A DNA stretch of 64,000 bases from Thiomicrorhabdus sp965602805. GTDB lineage: Bacteria; Pseudomonadota; Gammaproteobacteria; Thiomicrospirales; Thiomicrospiraceae. Below, one piece after another: positions 33,620 through 41,994 of this stretch. The position numbers and the translations under genes are program-made. The notes under the pieces are model-generated. The model was not told the origin of the DNA. It saw nothing but the letters and a program-made list of their open reading frames with translations, and did not search any database. The stretch lies in the NCBI GenBank assembly GCA_965602805.1, contig CBFCZK010000007.1, positions 62,001 to 126,000 of the forward strand, in the 5' to 3' direction. Position 1 is the first letter of the stretch, and every line of letters begins with the position of its first letter.

Positions 33620-34975
33620 TTAACGCATGGTCACAAGCTCTTCCGAGCTGGAGGGGTGAATGGCAATCGTAGCATCTAAATCCGCTTTAGTCGCCCCCAT
33701 CTGTACCGCAACGGCAAAACCTTGCAACATTTCATCCGCACCGTCACCGACAATATGAATGCCAACGACTTTTTCTTCTTCACCGGTCACGACCAGCTTT
33801 AACGCGGTTTTGATTTGATGCTCAGTAAAGGCATAACGCATTGGGGTAAAGACTGAGGTATACACCTTTACGTTATCCGAACCATACTGCTTGCGCGCAT
33901 CATGTTCCGCTAAGCCAATCGTGCCCACTGGAGGATGAGAGAAAATCACTGTTGGTACCGAACTTAAATCCAATTTAAGTTCCGGCTTATTGTTATATAA
34001 ACGCTCTGCTAAGAAACGCCCTGCACGAATCGCAACCGGGGTAAGCTGTGGTTGACCCGTCACATCGCCAATCGCATAAATATTATCGACACAGGTTTTA
34101 TGACAGTCATCAACGTCAATAAAACCATAACCATTCGCTTCGATGCCTACGTTTTGTAACGCAAGTGGCTCAATCAGTGTTTGACGACCAACGGCCCAAA
34201 CGACTTGATCAAACCCGCTGATACTCTGGCCATCGGCGCTGTAAATGGTTAAGGCTCCATCCGCTTGACGCTCCAATTTCTTAACTGCAAAGTGATACTC
34301 TTTTTTACAGCCACTCTCCAACATCGCATTGGTTAGGTTTTCACGAATCATGTCATCGAAACCACGCAACACTAAATCTTTACGACTAATTAAGGTGGTA
34401 TCAGTGCCTAATGCCTGGAAAACACCCGCTAGCTCAACTGCAATGTAACCACTGCCAATCACAGCAACTTTCTTAGGTTGCTCAGTCAGCTCAAAAAAAC
34501 CATCTGAAGACAGACCTAACTCGGCATTCTCTGTTTCCGCAGGAATCAGTGGCGTGCCGCCAGGCGCGATGACAATCGTTTCAGCCGTGTAGGTTTTGCC
34601 GTCGACTGAAACGGTATGATTATCAACAAGACTGCCCCAACCTTGTAAAATATCCACGCCTTTATCACCCATATAACCTTCATACCAGGTGGTGATATTA
34701 TTGATATATTGCTCACGGTTCTTAACCAACTTGCCCCAATCAAAACCTTTTTGTTCGACATCAAAACCAAAACTAGAAGCATCGCGAATGGCTTCAGCGA
34801 TATGCGCACCAAACCACATGACTTTCTTTGGTACACAACCGATATTCACACAGGTTCCACCCAGTTTTTTGGCTTCCACTACTGCACATTTTTTGCCATA
34901 TTCAGCGGCACGTTCCACCACCGATAAACCACCGCTTCCGGCACCAATGGCAATCACATCGTAATCGTATTTCAT
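33620..34975 (-). CDS. gor: Glutathione reductase
   Basis: FAD enzyme that regenerates glutathione with NADPH. The 451-residue protein has the N-terminal FAD motif 'AIGAGSGGLSVVERAA', the redox-active disulfide 'GGTCVNIGCVPKK' (Cys42 and Cys47), the second nucleotide motif 'VIGSGYIAVELAGVF', 'YAIGDVTGQPQLTPVAI', and the C-terminal 'IAIHPSSSEELVTMR' with the catalytic His-Glu pair. These fit glutathione reductase rather than lipoamide or mercuric reductase. It lies just downstream of a peroxiredoxin-glutaredoxin fusion gene on the same strand, which uses glutathione. A terminator separates them. Confidence 0.95.
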   Translation of the reverse strand: MKYDYDVIAIGAGSGGLSVVERAAEYGKKCAVVEAKKLGGTCVNIGCVPKKVMWFGAHIAEAIRDASSFGFDVEQKGFDWGKLVKNREQYINNITTWYEGYMGDKGVDILQGWGSLVDNHTVSVDGKTYTAETIVIAPGGTPLIPAETENAELGLSSDGFFELTEQPKKVAVIGSGYIAVELAGVFQALGTDTTLISRKDLVLRGFDDMIRENLTNAMLESGCKKEYHFAVKKLERQADGALTIYSADGQSISGFDQVVWAVGRQTLIEPLALQNVGIEANGYGFIDVDDCHKTCVDNIYAIGDVTGQPQLTPVAIRAGRFLAERLYNNKPELKLDLSSVPTVIFSHPPVGTIGLAEHDARKQYGSDNVKVYTSVFTPMRYAFTEHQIKTALKLVVTGEEEKVVGIHIVGDGADEMLQGFAVAVQMGATKADLDATIAIHPSSSEELVTMR

Positions 34976-35011
34976 GTTGTTTCCTTTACTCTTTTTTGAG
35001 CCACTTAAAAC

Positions 35012-35053
35012 AAAAAAAGAGCCGATTGAGATCTTCTCAAATCGGCTCTTTTT
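35012..35053 (-). terminator. Terminator between Prx-Grx gene and gor
   Basis: A long stem (35014-35030 with 35036-35053, one bulged base) around a short loop, with A/T tracts on both sides. It ends the leftward peroxiredoxin-glutaredoxin transcript, after the long palindrome just before it. Confidence 0.85.
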
Positions 35054-35078
35054 GGAATAATCATTATGGATTATTCTA

Positions 35079-35112
35079 GCTTAAAACCGACCAGGCCTGG
35101 TCGGTTTTAAGC
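35079..35112. repeat. 34-bp perfect palindrome built around ACCAGGCCTGGT
   Basis: The exact 12-mer at 35090-35101 is the centre of a fully symmetric 34-bp sequence whose outer arms add AAAACCG/CGGTTTT. It lies 17 bases after the stop of the peroxiredoxin-glutaredoxin gene and could form a very stable hairpin in its transcript. Confidence 0.92.
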
Positions 35113-35129
35113 CAAGATTCTCAAAGTGC

Positions 35130-35879
35130 TTATTTTGCTAAAAACACTTCCAAATCATCAGAACCACCAATCAACTCACCTTCGATGAATACCTGAGGTA
35201 CTGTATCCGCTTCAGCAACAGCACGTAAAGTACGTGAAGTAACACCAGTGTTAGAGATAGAAACTTCTTCATAACGAATACCAGTTGCTGTCAATAGTGC
35301 TTTCGCTTTAGTGCAGAAAGGGCAACCTGGCTTAGTGAAGATTGTCGCAACACGTGGTGCTTTCGCTTCAGCATTGATGTAGTTCAACATAGTATCTGCA
35401 TCAGATACTTCAAACGGGTCTCCTGCAACATCTGCCTCGATGAACATTTTTTCAATCTGGCCATCTTTTACCAGCATTGAATAACGCCATGAACGCATAC
35501 CGAAACCTAAATAAGACTTGTCTACTAATAGACCCATGCCCGCTGAAAACTCACCATTACCGTCTGGAATCAATGTGACAGCATCCGCCTCTTGATCTGC
35601 TGCCCAAGCGTTCATTACAAACGTATCATTCACTGACAAACAAAGAATGTCATCCACACCATTTTCAGCAAATACTGGCGCTAGTTCGTTAAAACGCGGT
35701 AAATGTGCTGAAGAACAAGTCGGTGTAAATGCACCAGGTAGAGAGAAAACAACAACTGTTTTACCCTTAAAAAGATCATCGCTAGTAACGTTAACCCACT
35801 CATCGTTCTGACGAGTACGGAATGTTACGCTTGGAATTGCTTGACCTTCGTGATTTTGTAAATTATTGCCTGATGCCAT
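35130..35879 (-). CDS. Peroxiredoxin-glutaredoxin fusion (hybrid Prx5)
   Basis: A 249-residue fusion that reduces hydrogen peroxide and organic peroxides with electrons from glutathione. Residues 1-165 are a Prx5-type peroxiredoxin with the peroxidatic Cys in 'GAFTPTCSS' (Cys55). Residues 175-249 are a glutaredoxin with 'KPGCPFC' (Cys186/Cys189) and the glutathione-site 'TVPQVFIEGELIGGSDDL'. Natural fusions of this layout occur in Haemophilus and relatives. Glutathione reductase is coded next on the same strand, giving a complete NADPH-to-peroxide chain. Confidence 0.94.
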   Translation of the reverse strand: MASGNNLQNHEGQAIPSVTFRTRQNDEWVNVTSDDLFKGKTVVVFSLPGAFTPTCSSAHLPRFNELAPVFAENGVDDILCLSVNDTFVMNAWAADQEADAVTLIPDGNGEFSAGMGLLVDKSYLGFGMRSWRYSMLVKDGQIEKMFIEADVAGDPFEVSDADTMLNYINAEAKAPRVATIFTKPGCPFCTKAKALLTATGIRYEEVSISNTGVTSRTLRAVAEADTVPQVFIEGELIGGSDDLEVFLAK

Positions 35880-36024
35880 GGTGAATCTCCTAAGTGACTA
35901 TCTGAATTAGTATTTATCTTTGACTTGCAAACTAGTTTATAGAGAAGCTCTTAATTAGTAAAATTGATTGTTTTTACCATAACAATAGCTTTTAGCTATC
36001 ACCCAAGGTTGTATTTAAAGATAA

Positions 36025-36474
36025 CTACTGTAGCGTTGAACCTTGTAAGGTTCGCATAAACGGTTCTAACTGATCCTTCTCTTGGGCGTATTTCATTAAC
36101 AACCCCAAAATCGCTTGGTTTTCATGCTTTGAGGAAATGCGCGCCGCCAACTGATACTCTTTACCGGTGACCGCCCCCTTAAAACCACCTAATTCAAGCA
36201 GTGCCGCAACCACACCTGCGTTCTCTAACAGACAAGCCGCTTGCAATGCTTTAACGGGTTCGCCTGCAGCATCTTTCGCCACTTCTTGTTGAGCAGAAAC
36301 AAAATACTCTTGCACCAAGACCATTGTCATCCAGTAGTTCATTTCTGGATCGGCTTCACTTTCAATGGCGTGCAGCAACATTTCACTGGGCTGGGTTTGA
36401 TGCTTTTGTACAAGGGTTTTGACAATCTTAGAAAACGAGTCTCGGTTTTCAGGCTTTAGATCTAATAAGTTCAT
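36025..36474 (-). CDS. Hypothetical helical protein (ankyrin-like?)
   Basis: A protein of about 149 residues that I cannot assign. ATG 36474 is used because the longer frame (to 36591) would overlap the upstream flavoprotein gene; AAAGAGA precedes 36474. The product is all-helical and soluble, with segments such as 'AACLLENAGVVAALLELGGFKGA' and 'QLAARISSKHENQAILGLLMKYA' that resemble ankyrin or TPR-type helix pairs. Expression may depend on the flavoprotein gene about 90 bases upstream. Confidence 0.65.
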   Translation of the reverse strand: MNLLDLKPENRDSFSKIVKTLVQKHQTQPSEMLLHAIESEADPEMNYWMTMVLVQEYFVSAQQEVAKDAAGEPVKALQAACLLENAGVVAALLELGGFKGAVTGKEYQLAARISSKHENQAILGLLMKYAQEKDQLEPFMRTLQGSTLQ

Positions 36475-36565
36475 ATACAGTCTCTTTACTCGTGGCAAGC
36501 AACCATGACGCAACGTAATAGTTGCTTGATTGACCACTGTTATCATATTGATCGAATAGCCCGTA

Positions 36566-37747
36566 TTATACGGACAGTCCGCAAGCGACACCAGATGCCC
36601 AAGCCCATTGAAAGTTATAACCGCCTAAATGACCAGTCACATCCAACACTTCACCAATAAAGTAGAGGCCTGGTTGATTTTTAGCTTCAAAGGTTTTGGA
36701 GGAGACTTCATCGGTATCCACGCCACCCAAAGTCACTTCAGCCTTGCCATAACCGCCCGTACCTGCAGGATAGAGCTGCCAGTGCGTGAGTTGTTGAGCA
36801 TAATTGGCCAAAGCCTCATCGGTGATATTCGACAACACACTCTCCATTGGAAAAACCTCTAGCCAGATTTGCGTAAAACGTTTTGGCCAAAATTGATTGA
36901 GCCACTTTGGCAATGATTTTCCGCTCTGCTTTAAGGATTTAAGCACCTCAAATAGCGATTCACTTGACTCCTGTGGCAACAAGTTAAGCTCCAAAACCTG
37001 ACCCATTTGCCAATAATTAGAAACCTGCAAAATACCGGGGCCACTCAAGCCCTTATGGGTAAACAACATGGCTTCTTTAAAAGCATGGCCATTCGCCGTG
37101 GCGATAATATCCATTGATAAACCACTGAGTTCTGAAAAACGGACTTGCCACTTGCCGTCAAAACTTAAAGGCACCAGGCCTGGTGAAGTTTTAATGACTT
37201 GCAAACCAAACAGTTTGGCGATGTCATAACCAATGCCGCTGGCTTTTAGCTTAGGAAAAGACAGCGCGCCAGTGGCAACCACTAACTTTGCAGCACTCAA
37301 TTCTCCTTGAGAGGTTTTTAGATGATAGAGATTATCTTTAAACTTTACCGATTCTACTTGGCTATCAAGCTTTATTTCAACGCCAGACCAATCGCATTCA
37401 GTTCTTAAAATTTGAATCAAATCTGCCGCGCGCTCCGCACAGAACAATTTACCTAATTCACGCGTTTCATAAGCCAAGCCATGACGCTCCACCAACTCGA
37501 TAAAAGCGGATGATGGATAACGTGATAATGCGCTTTTAACAAAGTGGGGGTTTTGGCAAATAAAGTGTTCTGGCGTGACATCTAGGTTGGTGAAATTACA
37601 GCGTCCACCACCGGAAATTCTAATTTTTGCGGCCGCTTTGGGGGCATGGTCAATGACCAACACCCTCTTACCTTGATAAGCAGCGGTGGCAGAGCACATT
37701 AACCCTGATGCACCCGCACCGAGCACAATGACATCCCAATGAGACAT
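36566..37747 (-). CDS. NAD(P)/FAD-dependent oxidoreductase, HI0933/YhiN family
   Basis: A 393-residue flavoprotein of the HI0933/YhiN/BaiN family. The N-terminus has the dinucleotide motif 'VIVLGAGASGLMCSATAA' and the family's 'AAAKIRISGGGRCNFTN' signature (about 38-54); 'LVVATGALSFPKLKASGIGYDIA' follows, and the C-terminus closes with 'GLYFIGEVLDVTGHLGGYNF'. The physiological reaction of these proteins is not settled. The palindrome (37173-37184) is read here as Pro-Gly-Leu-Val. Confidence 0.9.
   Translation of the reverse strand: MSHWDVIVLGAGASGLMCSATAAYQGKRVLVIDHAPKAAAKIRISGGGRCNFTNLDVTPEHFICQNPHFVKSALSRYPSSAFIELVERHGLAYETRELGKLFCAERAADLIQILRTECDWSGVEIKLDSQVESVKFKDNLYHLKTSQGELSAAKLVVATGALSFPKLKASGIGYDIAKLFGLQVIKTSPGLVPLSFDGKWQVRFSELSGLSMDIIATANGHAFKEAMLFTHKGLSGPGILQVSNYWQMGQVLELNLLPQESSESLFEVLKSLKQSGKSLPKWLNQFWPKRFTQIWLEVFPMESVLSNITDEALANYAQQLTHWQLYPAGTGGYGKAEVTLGGVDTDEVSSKTFEAKNQPGLYFIGEVLDVTGHLGGYNFQWAWASGVACGLSV
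37173..37184. repeat. Palindrome ACCAGGCCTGGT, in HI0933-family gene
   Basis: Exact copy; symmetry extends to 14 bp (C and G added). Read on the minus strand as Ser-Pro-Gly-Leu-Val. Confidence 0.9.
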
Positions 37748-37855
37748 AAATGAATAACCTGTTGATAAAAAGGAAAAGAATAGAACATATTCTCTACATG
37801 CTTTACATGAGTTTAAGAGCCCATATAAAAATCTAGAAAAGTGCGCGGAAAGTGA

Positions 37856-39538
37856 TTAAACGTTATTTAACTCATCATGAAACTTGAAACTTCGGCGGCC
37901 ATTGACTTTAACGTCATACAAGGCTAAATCCGCATTTCTAATTAAGGTTTTACGATCTGTTGCATCTTCAGGAAAAGAAGCTAAACCCGCACTAATCGAA
38001 ACCATGACGGGACCTGCACAAGTTTCAATAGGCACTTCAAAAGCTTGCATAATCTTCGTCATAACCACTGACAATTCGGCTTTATTATTAACACCTTCCA
38101 ATAAAAGCGTAAACTCATCGCCGCCCAAACGTGCAACCGTATCAGACGCACGAAGACAAGTTTTCAAGCGCTTTGCAACCTCAACCAACACCTCATCACC
38201 CGATTGGTGTCCCAGTTGATCGTTAATATCTTTGAATTTATCGATATCAATAAAAACCACAGACATTATTGATGAGAGACGTAGTGCACGCGCAATAGCT
38301 TGATCGAGTCTATCCTGATACAAGCGTCGATTAGGTAAACCGGTCAAGCCGTCATGACTCGCTTGAAAACTCATCGTATCGGCCTGCTCACGCAACGCTT
38401 CTTGAGCTTGAATCAACGAGGTAATATCATGTACAGACTCCACCACCGCATAGACTTCACCCTGCGCATTCTTAAGTGGCTTAGCGACCAACTCGACAAA
38501 TTTGTCCTGACCATCATGCCCATGATTATGAATAACCGAAACCGATTGCTTGCTTTTCATCACCTGGCGTAATGGGCAGGGATGATCTGAACCATCACAC
38601 GGTGTACTGCGGTGATGTGAAACTTCATAACATTTTGGGTTATCCAAATCAGCAACAAATTCAGGATTAAGTTTTACTTTAGTCGATTGATTCATCCACT
38701 CTAACGAATAGTCAGCATGAATCACCATGACCTCATCTGCTAAACCATCCAAAACCCTTTGCACGAAGGCGTGCTGAGACTCTCTTTCAGCCTGTAACGC
38801 ACGGCGCTCACTGATGTCGCGTAATACCGCTACATACTGCAGCAGCCCCTCAATTTCCAATAGTTGGATATTAACTTCAACGGGAAAAATAGAGCCATCA
38901 GGATGGAAGTGCGTGGTTTCAAAAGTCACCTTGTTTTGCGGCGAAACATTGGACTTAAAAGGTTTTAAAAGTGATTTAAGTTCCTTTAAGTCCATATCTT
39001 GTTTAATCATGTCGGGACGAAGCGCCAGCGCCTCGAGCATGGAGCAGCCGAGGTGTTCAAGTGCGGCTTTGTTGAGATACGTAAATTTATAGTTATGACT
39101 GTTGAAGATATACACCTGATCGGTACTTTGATTGACCACATTGCCTAATAAAAAACTGTAGTGTTCCGCTTCTTTCTGGTCGCCGACATCAATAATAGTG
39201 CCTAAATAATACTCCGGCTCACCCGCTGCATTACGCTCAATCACAGTACGATCGTCAACCCAGCGGGTCGCGCCAGTCGCATCTAAAATCCGATAGACCT
39301 GCCTAAATTTATCCTGCCCCGTTTCGGTATAGTTAACGACTTCTTCGCCAACACGCTCAGCATCGTCGGGATGAATAATACTGGCATAAGAAACTCTACC
39401 GGTGAGAAAGTCTTCAGAGGTATAACCAAACATCTCAATATTTTCAGACACAAACTCAACCGGCCAGCCCTCTTTAGCTTGCCAGTAAAAAATAACCGCT
39501 TGGCTATTATTAATGATTTTAAGAATTCTTTTATTCAT
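37856..39538 (-). CDS. Triple-PAS diguanylate cyclase
   Basis: A soluble 560-residue protein with three PAS domains (about 1-125, 130-250, 260-375) and a C-terminal GGDEF domain (about 390-555). The GGDEF signature is intact at 472-476, with an I-site Arg-Ala-Ser-Asp at 463-466, so an active and feedback-inhibited cyclase is expected. PAS1 has the 'FVSENIEMFGYTSEDF' pattern and PAS2 the 'LRDISERRAL' end. PAS3 is unusual: it carries three Cys and several His close together (pattern C-x5-HH-x3-PC-x4-HPCPL), suggesting a metal or iron-sulfur cofactor. No membrane segment. Confidence 0.92.
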   Translation of the reverse strand: MNKRILKIINNSQAVIFYWQAKEGWPVEFVSENIEMFGYTSEDFLTGRVSYASIIHPDDAERVGEEVVNYTETGQDKFRQVYRILDATGATRWVDDRTVIERNAAGEPEYYLGTIIDVGDQKEAEHYSFLLGNVVNQSTDQVYIFNSHNYKFTYLNKAALEHLGCSMLEALALRPDMIKQDMDLKELKSLLKPFKSNVSPQNKVTFETTHFHPDGSIFPVEVNIQLLEIEGLLQYVAVLRDISERRALQAERESQHAFVQRVLDGLADEVMVIHADYSLEWMNQSTKVKLNPEFVADLDNPKCYEVSHHRSTPCDGSDHPCPLRQVMKSKQSVSVIHNHGHDGQDKFVELVAKPLKNAQGEVYAVVESVHDITSLIQAQEALREQADTMSFQASHDGLTGLPNRRLYQDRLDQAIARALRLSSIMSVVFIDIDKFKDINDQLGHQSGDEVLVEVAKRLKTCLRASDTVARLGGDEFTLLLEGVNNKAELSVVMTKIMQAFEVPIETCAGPVMVSISAGLASFPEDATDRKTLIRNADLALYDVKVNGRRSFKFHDELNNV

Positions 39539-39685
39539 AGACCCTTATAACGCAACACGCGAGAAAACCATAAAGAAACCGACTGCTGGTTGCAGCAAAA
39601 GCTTTGCCACTCAGCGTTAACTTACTCTTCATTGTCTCTATATTATCTATTCAGTTCAATAAGTTGTTTTGAGTAGCCATAAATA

Positions 39686-40444
39686 TTACGATGCAGGCAA
39701 CCATTGACATTGACGCCTTTCGGCTTCTGAGACGATTGCTTGATAGCCTTTTAAAACGTCAACTTCCTTGCCTTCTACCCCTAACTCAATGGTGCGTTGA
39801 TCATCTTCACTGATACTCGGCAAACTAAACAGACGTAACTTTGGGTAATCCAACTCAAATTGCTGCATAAAATCAACCCATTCAGACTCTTGGCCATTGA
39901 TGAGACGAATGGCTTTTTCAATATTAGGGGTTTGCTGGTATTCGGCATAGTAATGATCTAACACCCACTCCATCATCGGCTTGGCCATCATCGGGAAGCC
40001 GGGCATAAAATGATGATTTTGAATCGAGAAACCTGGCACCCGATTATAGACGTTAGGAATGATGCCCGCACCTAAAGGATACTCTGCCATGTGAATCCGT
40101 TGCGGATACGCCTCTGCGCCAAACTGCGCTTCGATCTCGGCGACCGCTAAAGGATGCCTTTCAATTGGCAATTCCAGCGCCAAAGCTGCGCTCTGTCGAG
40201 TACGATCATCCGGTGTGGCGCCAATTCCGCCAAAACAAAAGACAATATCAGACTGAGAAAAACTTTCCCGCAAGGTCTGCGTTAAAAGCGTGGGTTCATC
40301 ACCCAATATTTTCACCCAGCTCAACTGCATGCCACGCGGATACAACAAAGCGTTCGCCTGCGCCAAATGTTTATCTTGACGTTTACCAGAGATGACTTCA
40401 TCGCCAATAATAATGAGACCGATTTTAGGAGGGTTTTTAGTCAT
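39686..40444 (-). CDS. CinA/MoaB-type molybdopterin-binding domain protein
   Basis: A 252-residue protein with one MoCF-type domain, as in CinA N-termini and MoaB/MogA. Marks are 'IGLIIIGDEVISGKRQDKH' at the start, 'VFCFGGIGATPDDRTRQSAA' (the GGxG-x-x-x-D/E-D core) and 'RVPGFSIQNHHFMPGFPMMAKPM'. The C-terminal pyrophosphatase/deamidase half of CinA is missing, so this is the short stand-alone form. Its substrate is uncertain; it lies away from the moa cluster and is divergent from thiD. Confidence 0.82.
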   Translation of the reverse strand: MTKNPPKIGLIIIGDEVISGKRQDKHLAQANALLYPRGMQLSWVKILGDEPTLLTQTLRESFSQSDIVFCFGGIGATPDDRTRQSAALALELPIERHPLAVAEIEAQFGAEAYPQRIHMAEYPLGAGIIPNVYNRVPGFSIQNHHFMPGFPMMAKPMMEWVLDHYYAEYQQTPNIEKAIRLINGQESEWVDFMQQFELDYPKLRLFSLPSISEDDQRTIELGVEGKEVDVLKGYQAIVSEAERRQCQWLPAS

Positions 40445-40613
40445 ATTCTCTCAGTTGCCGATTGAATCGGCTTAATTACAGATGACGTCGTATGACTGTC
40501 TTTGCGCTAAGCAAGCTTAAGTCGCTGGCTCGGCCATAATCATTCGTAATAATATCAAGCGAGTCTAATATGTTTTTACTGAATAATCAAAACATAAACA
40601 GTATCATTGCGAT

Positions 40614-41522
40614 ATGAAAAATATCTTAACGCCTCCCTTACCCACTGTCTTATGCATTGCCGGCTCCGACTGTTCTGCGGGCGCTGGAATACAAGCTGAC
40701 CTAAAAACCATCCATGCCCTAGGCGGTTATGCATTGACGGTACCGACCGCCATCACCGCTCAAAATAGCTTAGGCGTCACAGCCGTTTACCCACTTGCTG
40801 CTGAAATCGTTAAAGCCCAGTTAGAGACCTTGTTTGCCGACTATGACATTCAAGCGATTAAGATTGGCATGCTCGGTAATCTCGCCATTTTAAAAACCGT
40901 GATAAATTGTCTGCAACAACACCCTAATATTCCAGTTGTATTAGACCCAGTACTGATTAGCAGCAGTGGAAAAGCGTTACTTGAGACAGATGCGCTAGCG
41001 ACCTTTATTGACCAACTCCTGCCGTTAGCGAGCGTTATCACGCCCAATATACCGGAACTGAATAAACTCATTACACTGACTCAGCCATCAAATCCACACG
41101 CAATATTTGTGGGTCAAGCTGATGAAGTGCCAGAAATGGCCCAAGCGCTATTTGCTTTAGGGGTACAAAATGCAGTGATTAAAGGTGGGCATAGCATCGA
41201 AACAGAGGCAATTGATTATCTGGTGATGCCCGCAAAACTTGCAACGGGTACAGCCAACATTCAAGCCTACTCAAGTATTCGCTTAGCAAGCGCCAACACG
41301 CATGGAACCGGCTGCACCTTTTCGTCAGCGATTGCCTGCGAATTAGCAAAAGGCAAGAGCCTAGTGGACGCGGTACAAACGGCAAAAGACTATCTTTTTA
41401 AGACTCTATCCCATGCACCACAAGCACAGCCGAAACAAATTGAACGGCCAGAACTAGGCTCTGATTTAGGCCACGCTCGAAAGGGAGTGCTTAACCATTT
41501 TTATCGCGATAAAGCTGATTAG
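40614..41522 (+). CDS. thiD: Hydroxymethylpyrimidine/phosphomethylpyrimidine kinase
   Basis: ThiD phosphorylates the pyrimidine half of thiamine twice. The 302-residue ribokinase-fold protein has 'VLCIAGSDCSAGAGIQADLKT' (about 14-34), 'ITAQNSLGV', 'IKIGMLGN', 'VVLDPVLISSSGKALL', 'ITPNIPE' and the anion-hole motif 'THGTGCTFSSAIACELAKG'. I looked upstream for a TPP riboswitch and saw none. A hairpin and a copy of the palindrome follow. Confidence 0.94.
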   Translation: MKNILTPPLPTVLCIAGSDCSAGAGIQADLKTIHALGGYALTVPTAITAQNSLGVTAVYPLAAEIVKAQLETLFADYDIQAIKIGMLGNLAILKTVINCLQQHPNIPVVLDPVLISSSGKALLETDALATFIDQLLPLASVITPNIPELNKLITLTQPSNPHAIFVGQADEVPEMAQALFALGVQNAVIKGGHSIETEAIDYLVMPAKLATGTANIQAYSSIRLASANTHGTGCTFSSAIACELAKGKSLVDAVQTAKDYLFKTLSHAPQAQPKQIERPELGSDLGHARKGVLNHFYRDKAD

Positions 41523-41565
41523 AAGTGAGCTTACACAAGCAAATGGTACATATAAAATTCAGCTA

Positions 41566-41590
41566 CAAAAAATGCCCATAAAGGGCATTT
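41566..41590. terminator. Bidirectional terminator after thiD
   Basis: AATGCCC (41571-41577) pairs with GGGCATT (41583-41589), preceded by A5 and followed by T. It serves the converging thiD and small membrane-protein genes and is directly followed by the palindrome at 41592. Confidence 0.7.
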
Positions 41591-41591
41591 A

Positions 41592-41603
41592 ACCAGGCCT
41601 GGT
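41592..41603. repeat. Palindrome ACCAGGCCTGGT, intergenic
   Basis: Exact copy directly after the thiD terminator hairpin, followed by CACTTTT. Confidence 0.9.
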
Positions 41604-41688
41604 CACTTTTATTTTCCAACAATTTAGTAAGAAAAAGTGACGCCTATTTAATGTTTTAAGCGTTTTTTAACGGCTTTGCTCGACTCAA

Positions 41689-41928
41689 TTACTCAACCTT
41701 GTCACGTACAACTTCTTTCGCTTCCGTTAAGGTTTCATTGTCTTCACTGACAACATCAATTACGTCTTGCATTTGATCACCGGTTTCCGATAACTTCTCA
41801 ACGGCACCTTGGGTGTAATCTAAGGCCGACACAGCGATTTCACGACTGCCAAACCAATCGAACATAATGGCGAATGCCAATAACGTAAAGAACCAAAGAA
41901 TTAAGCTAATTTTGCCAAATAAGTTCAT
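41689..41928 (-). CDS. Small hypothetical membrane-anchored protein
   Basis: A 79-residue protein with a single N-terminal hydrophobic segment (about 7-25, ISLILWFFTLLAFAIMFDWF) and a polar, acidic, helical C-terminus that looks like a coiled coil (EKLSETGDQMQDVIDVV ... EAKEVVRDKVE). It would sit in the inner membrane with the tail on one side. I do not recognise the family. It lies downstream of, and on the same strand as, the exported hypothetical protein. Confidence 0.65.
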   Translation of the reverse strand: MNLFGKISLILWFFTLLAFAIMFDWFGSREIAVSALDYTQGAVEKLSETGDQMQDVIDVVSEDNETLTEAKEVVRDKVE

Positions 41929-41994
41929 CTATCCATTCCTAAAATATTAAAAACATGACCTATTGATTTAAGGCCAATTAAGTTGGCGCGCATT

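Noticed and set aside
40445..40613. TPP riboswitch upstream of thiD
   Set aside because: No CUGAGA-type conserved element or matching stems could be found.
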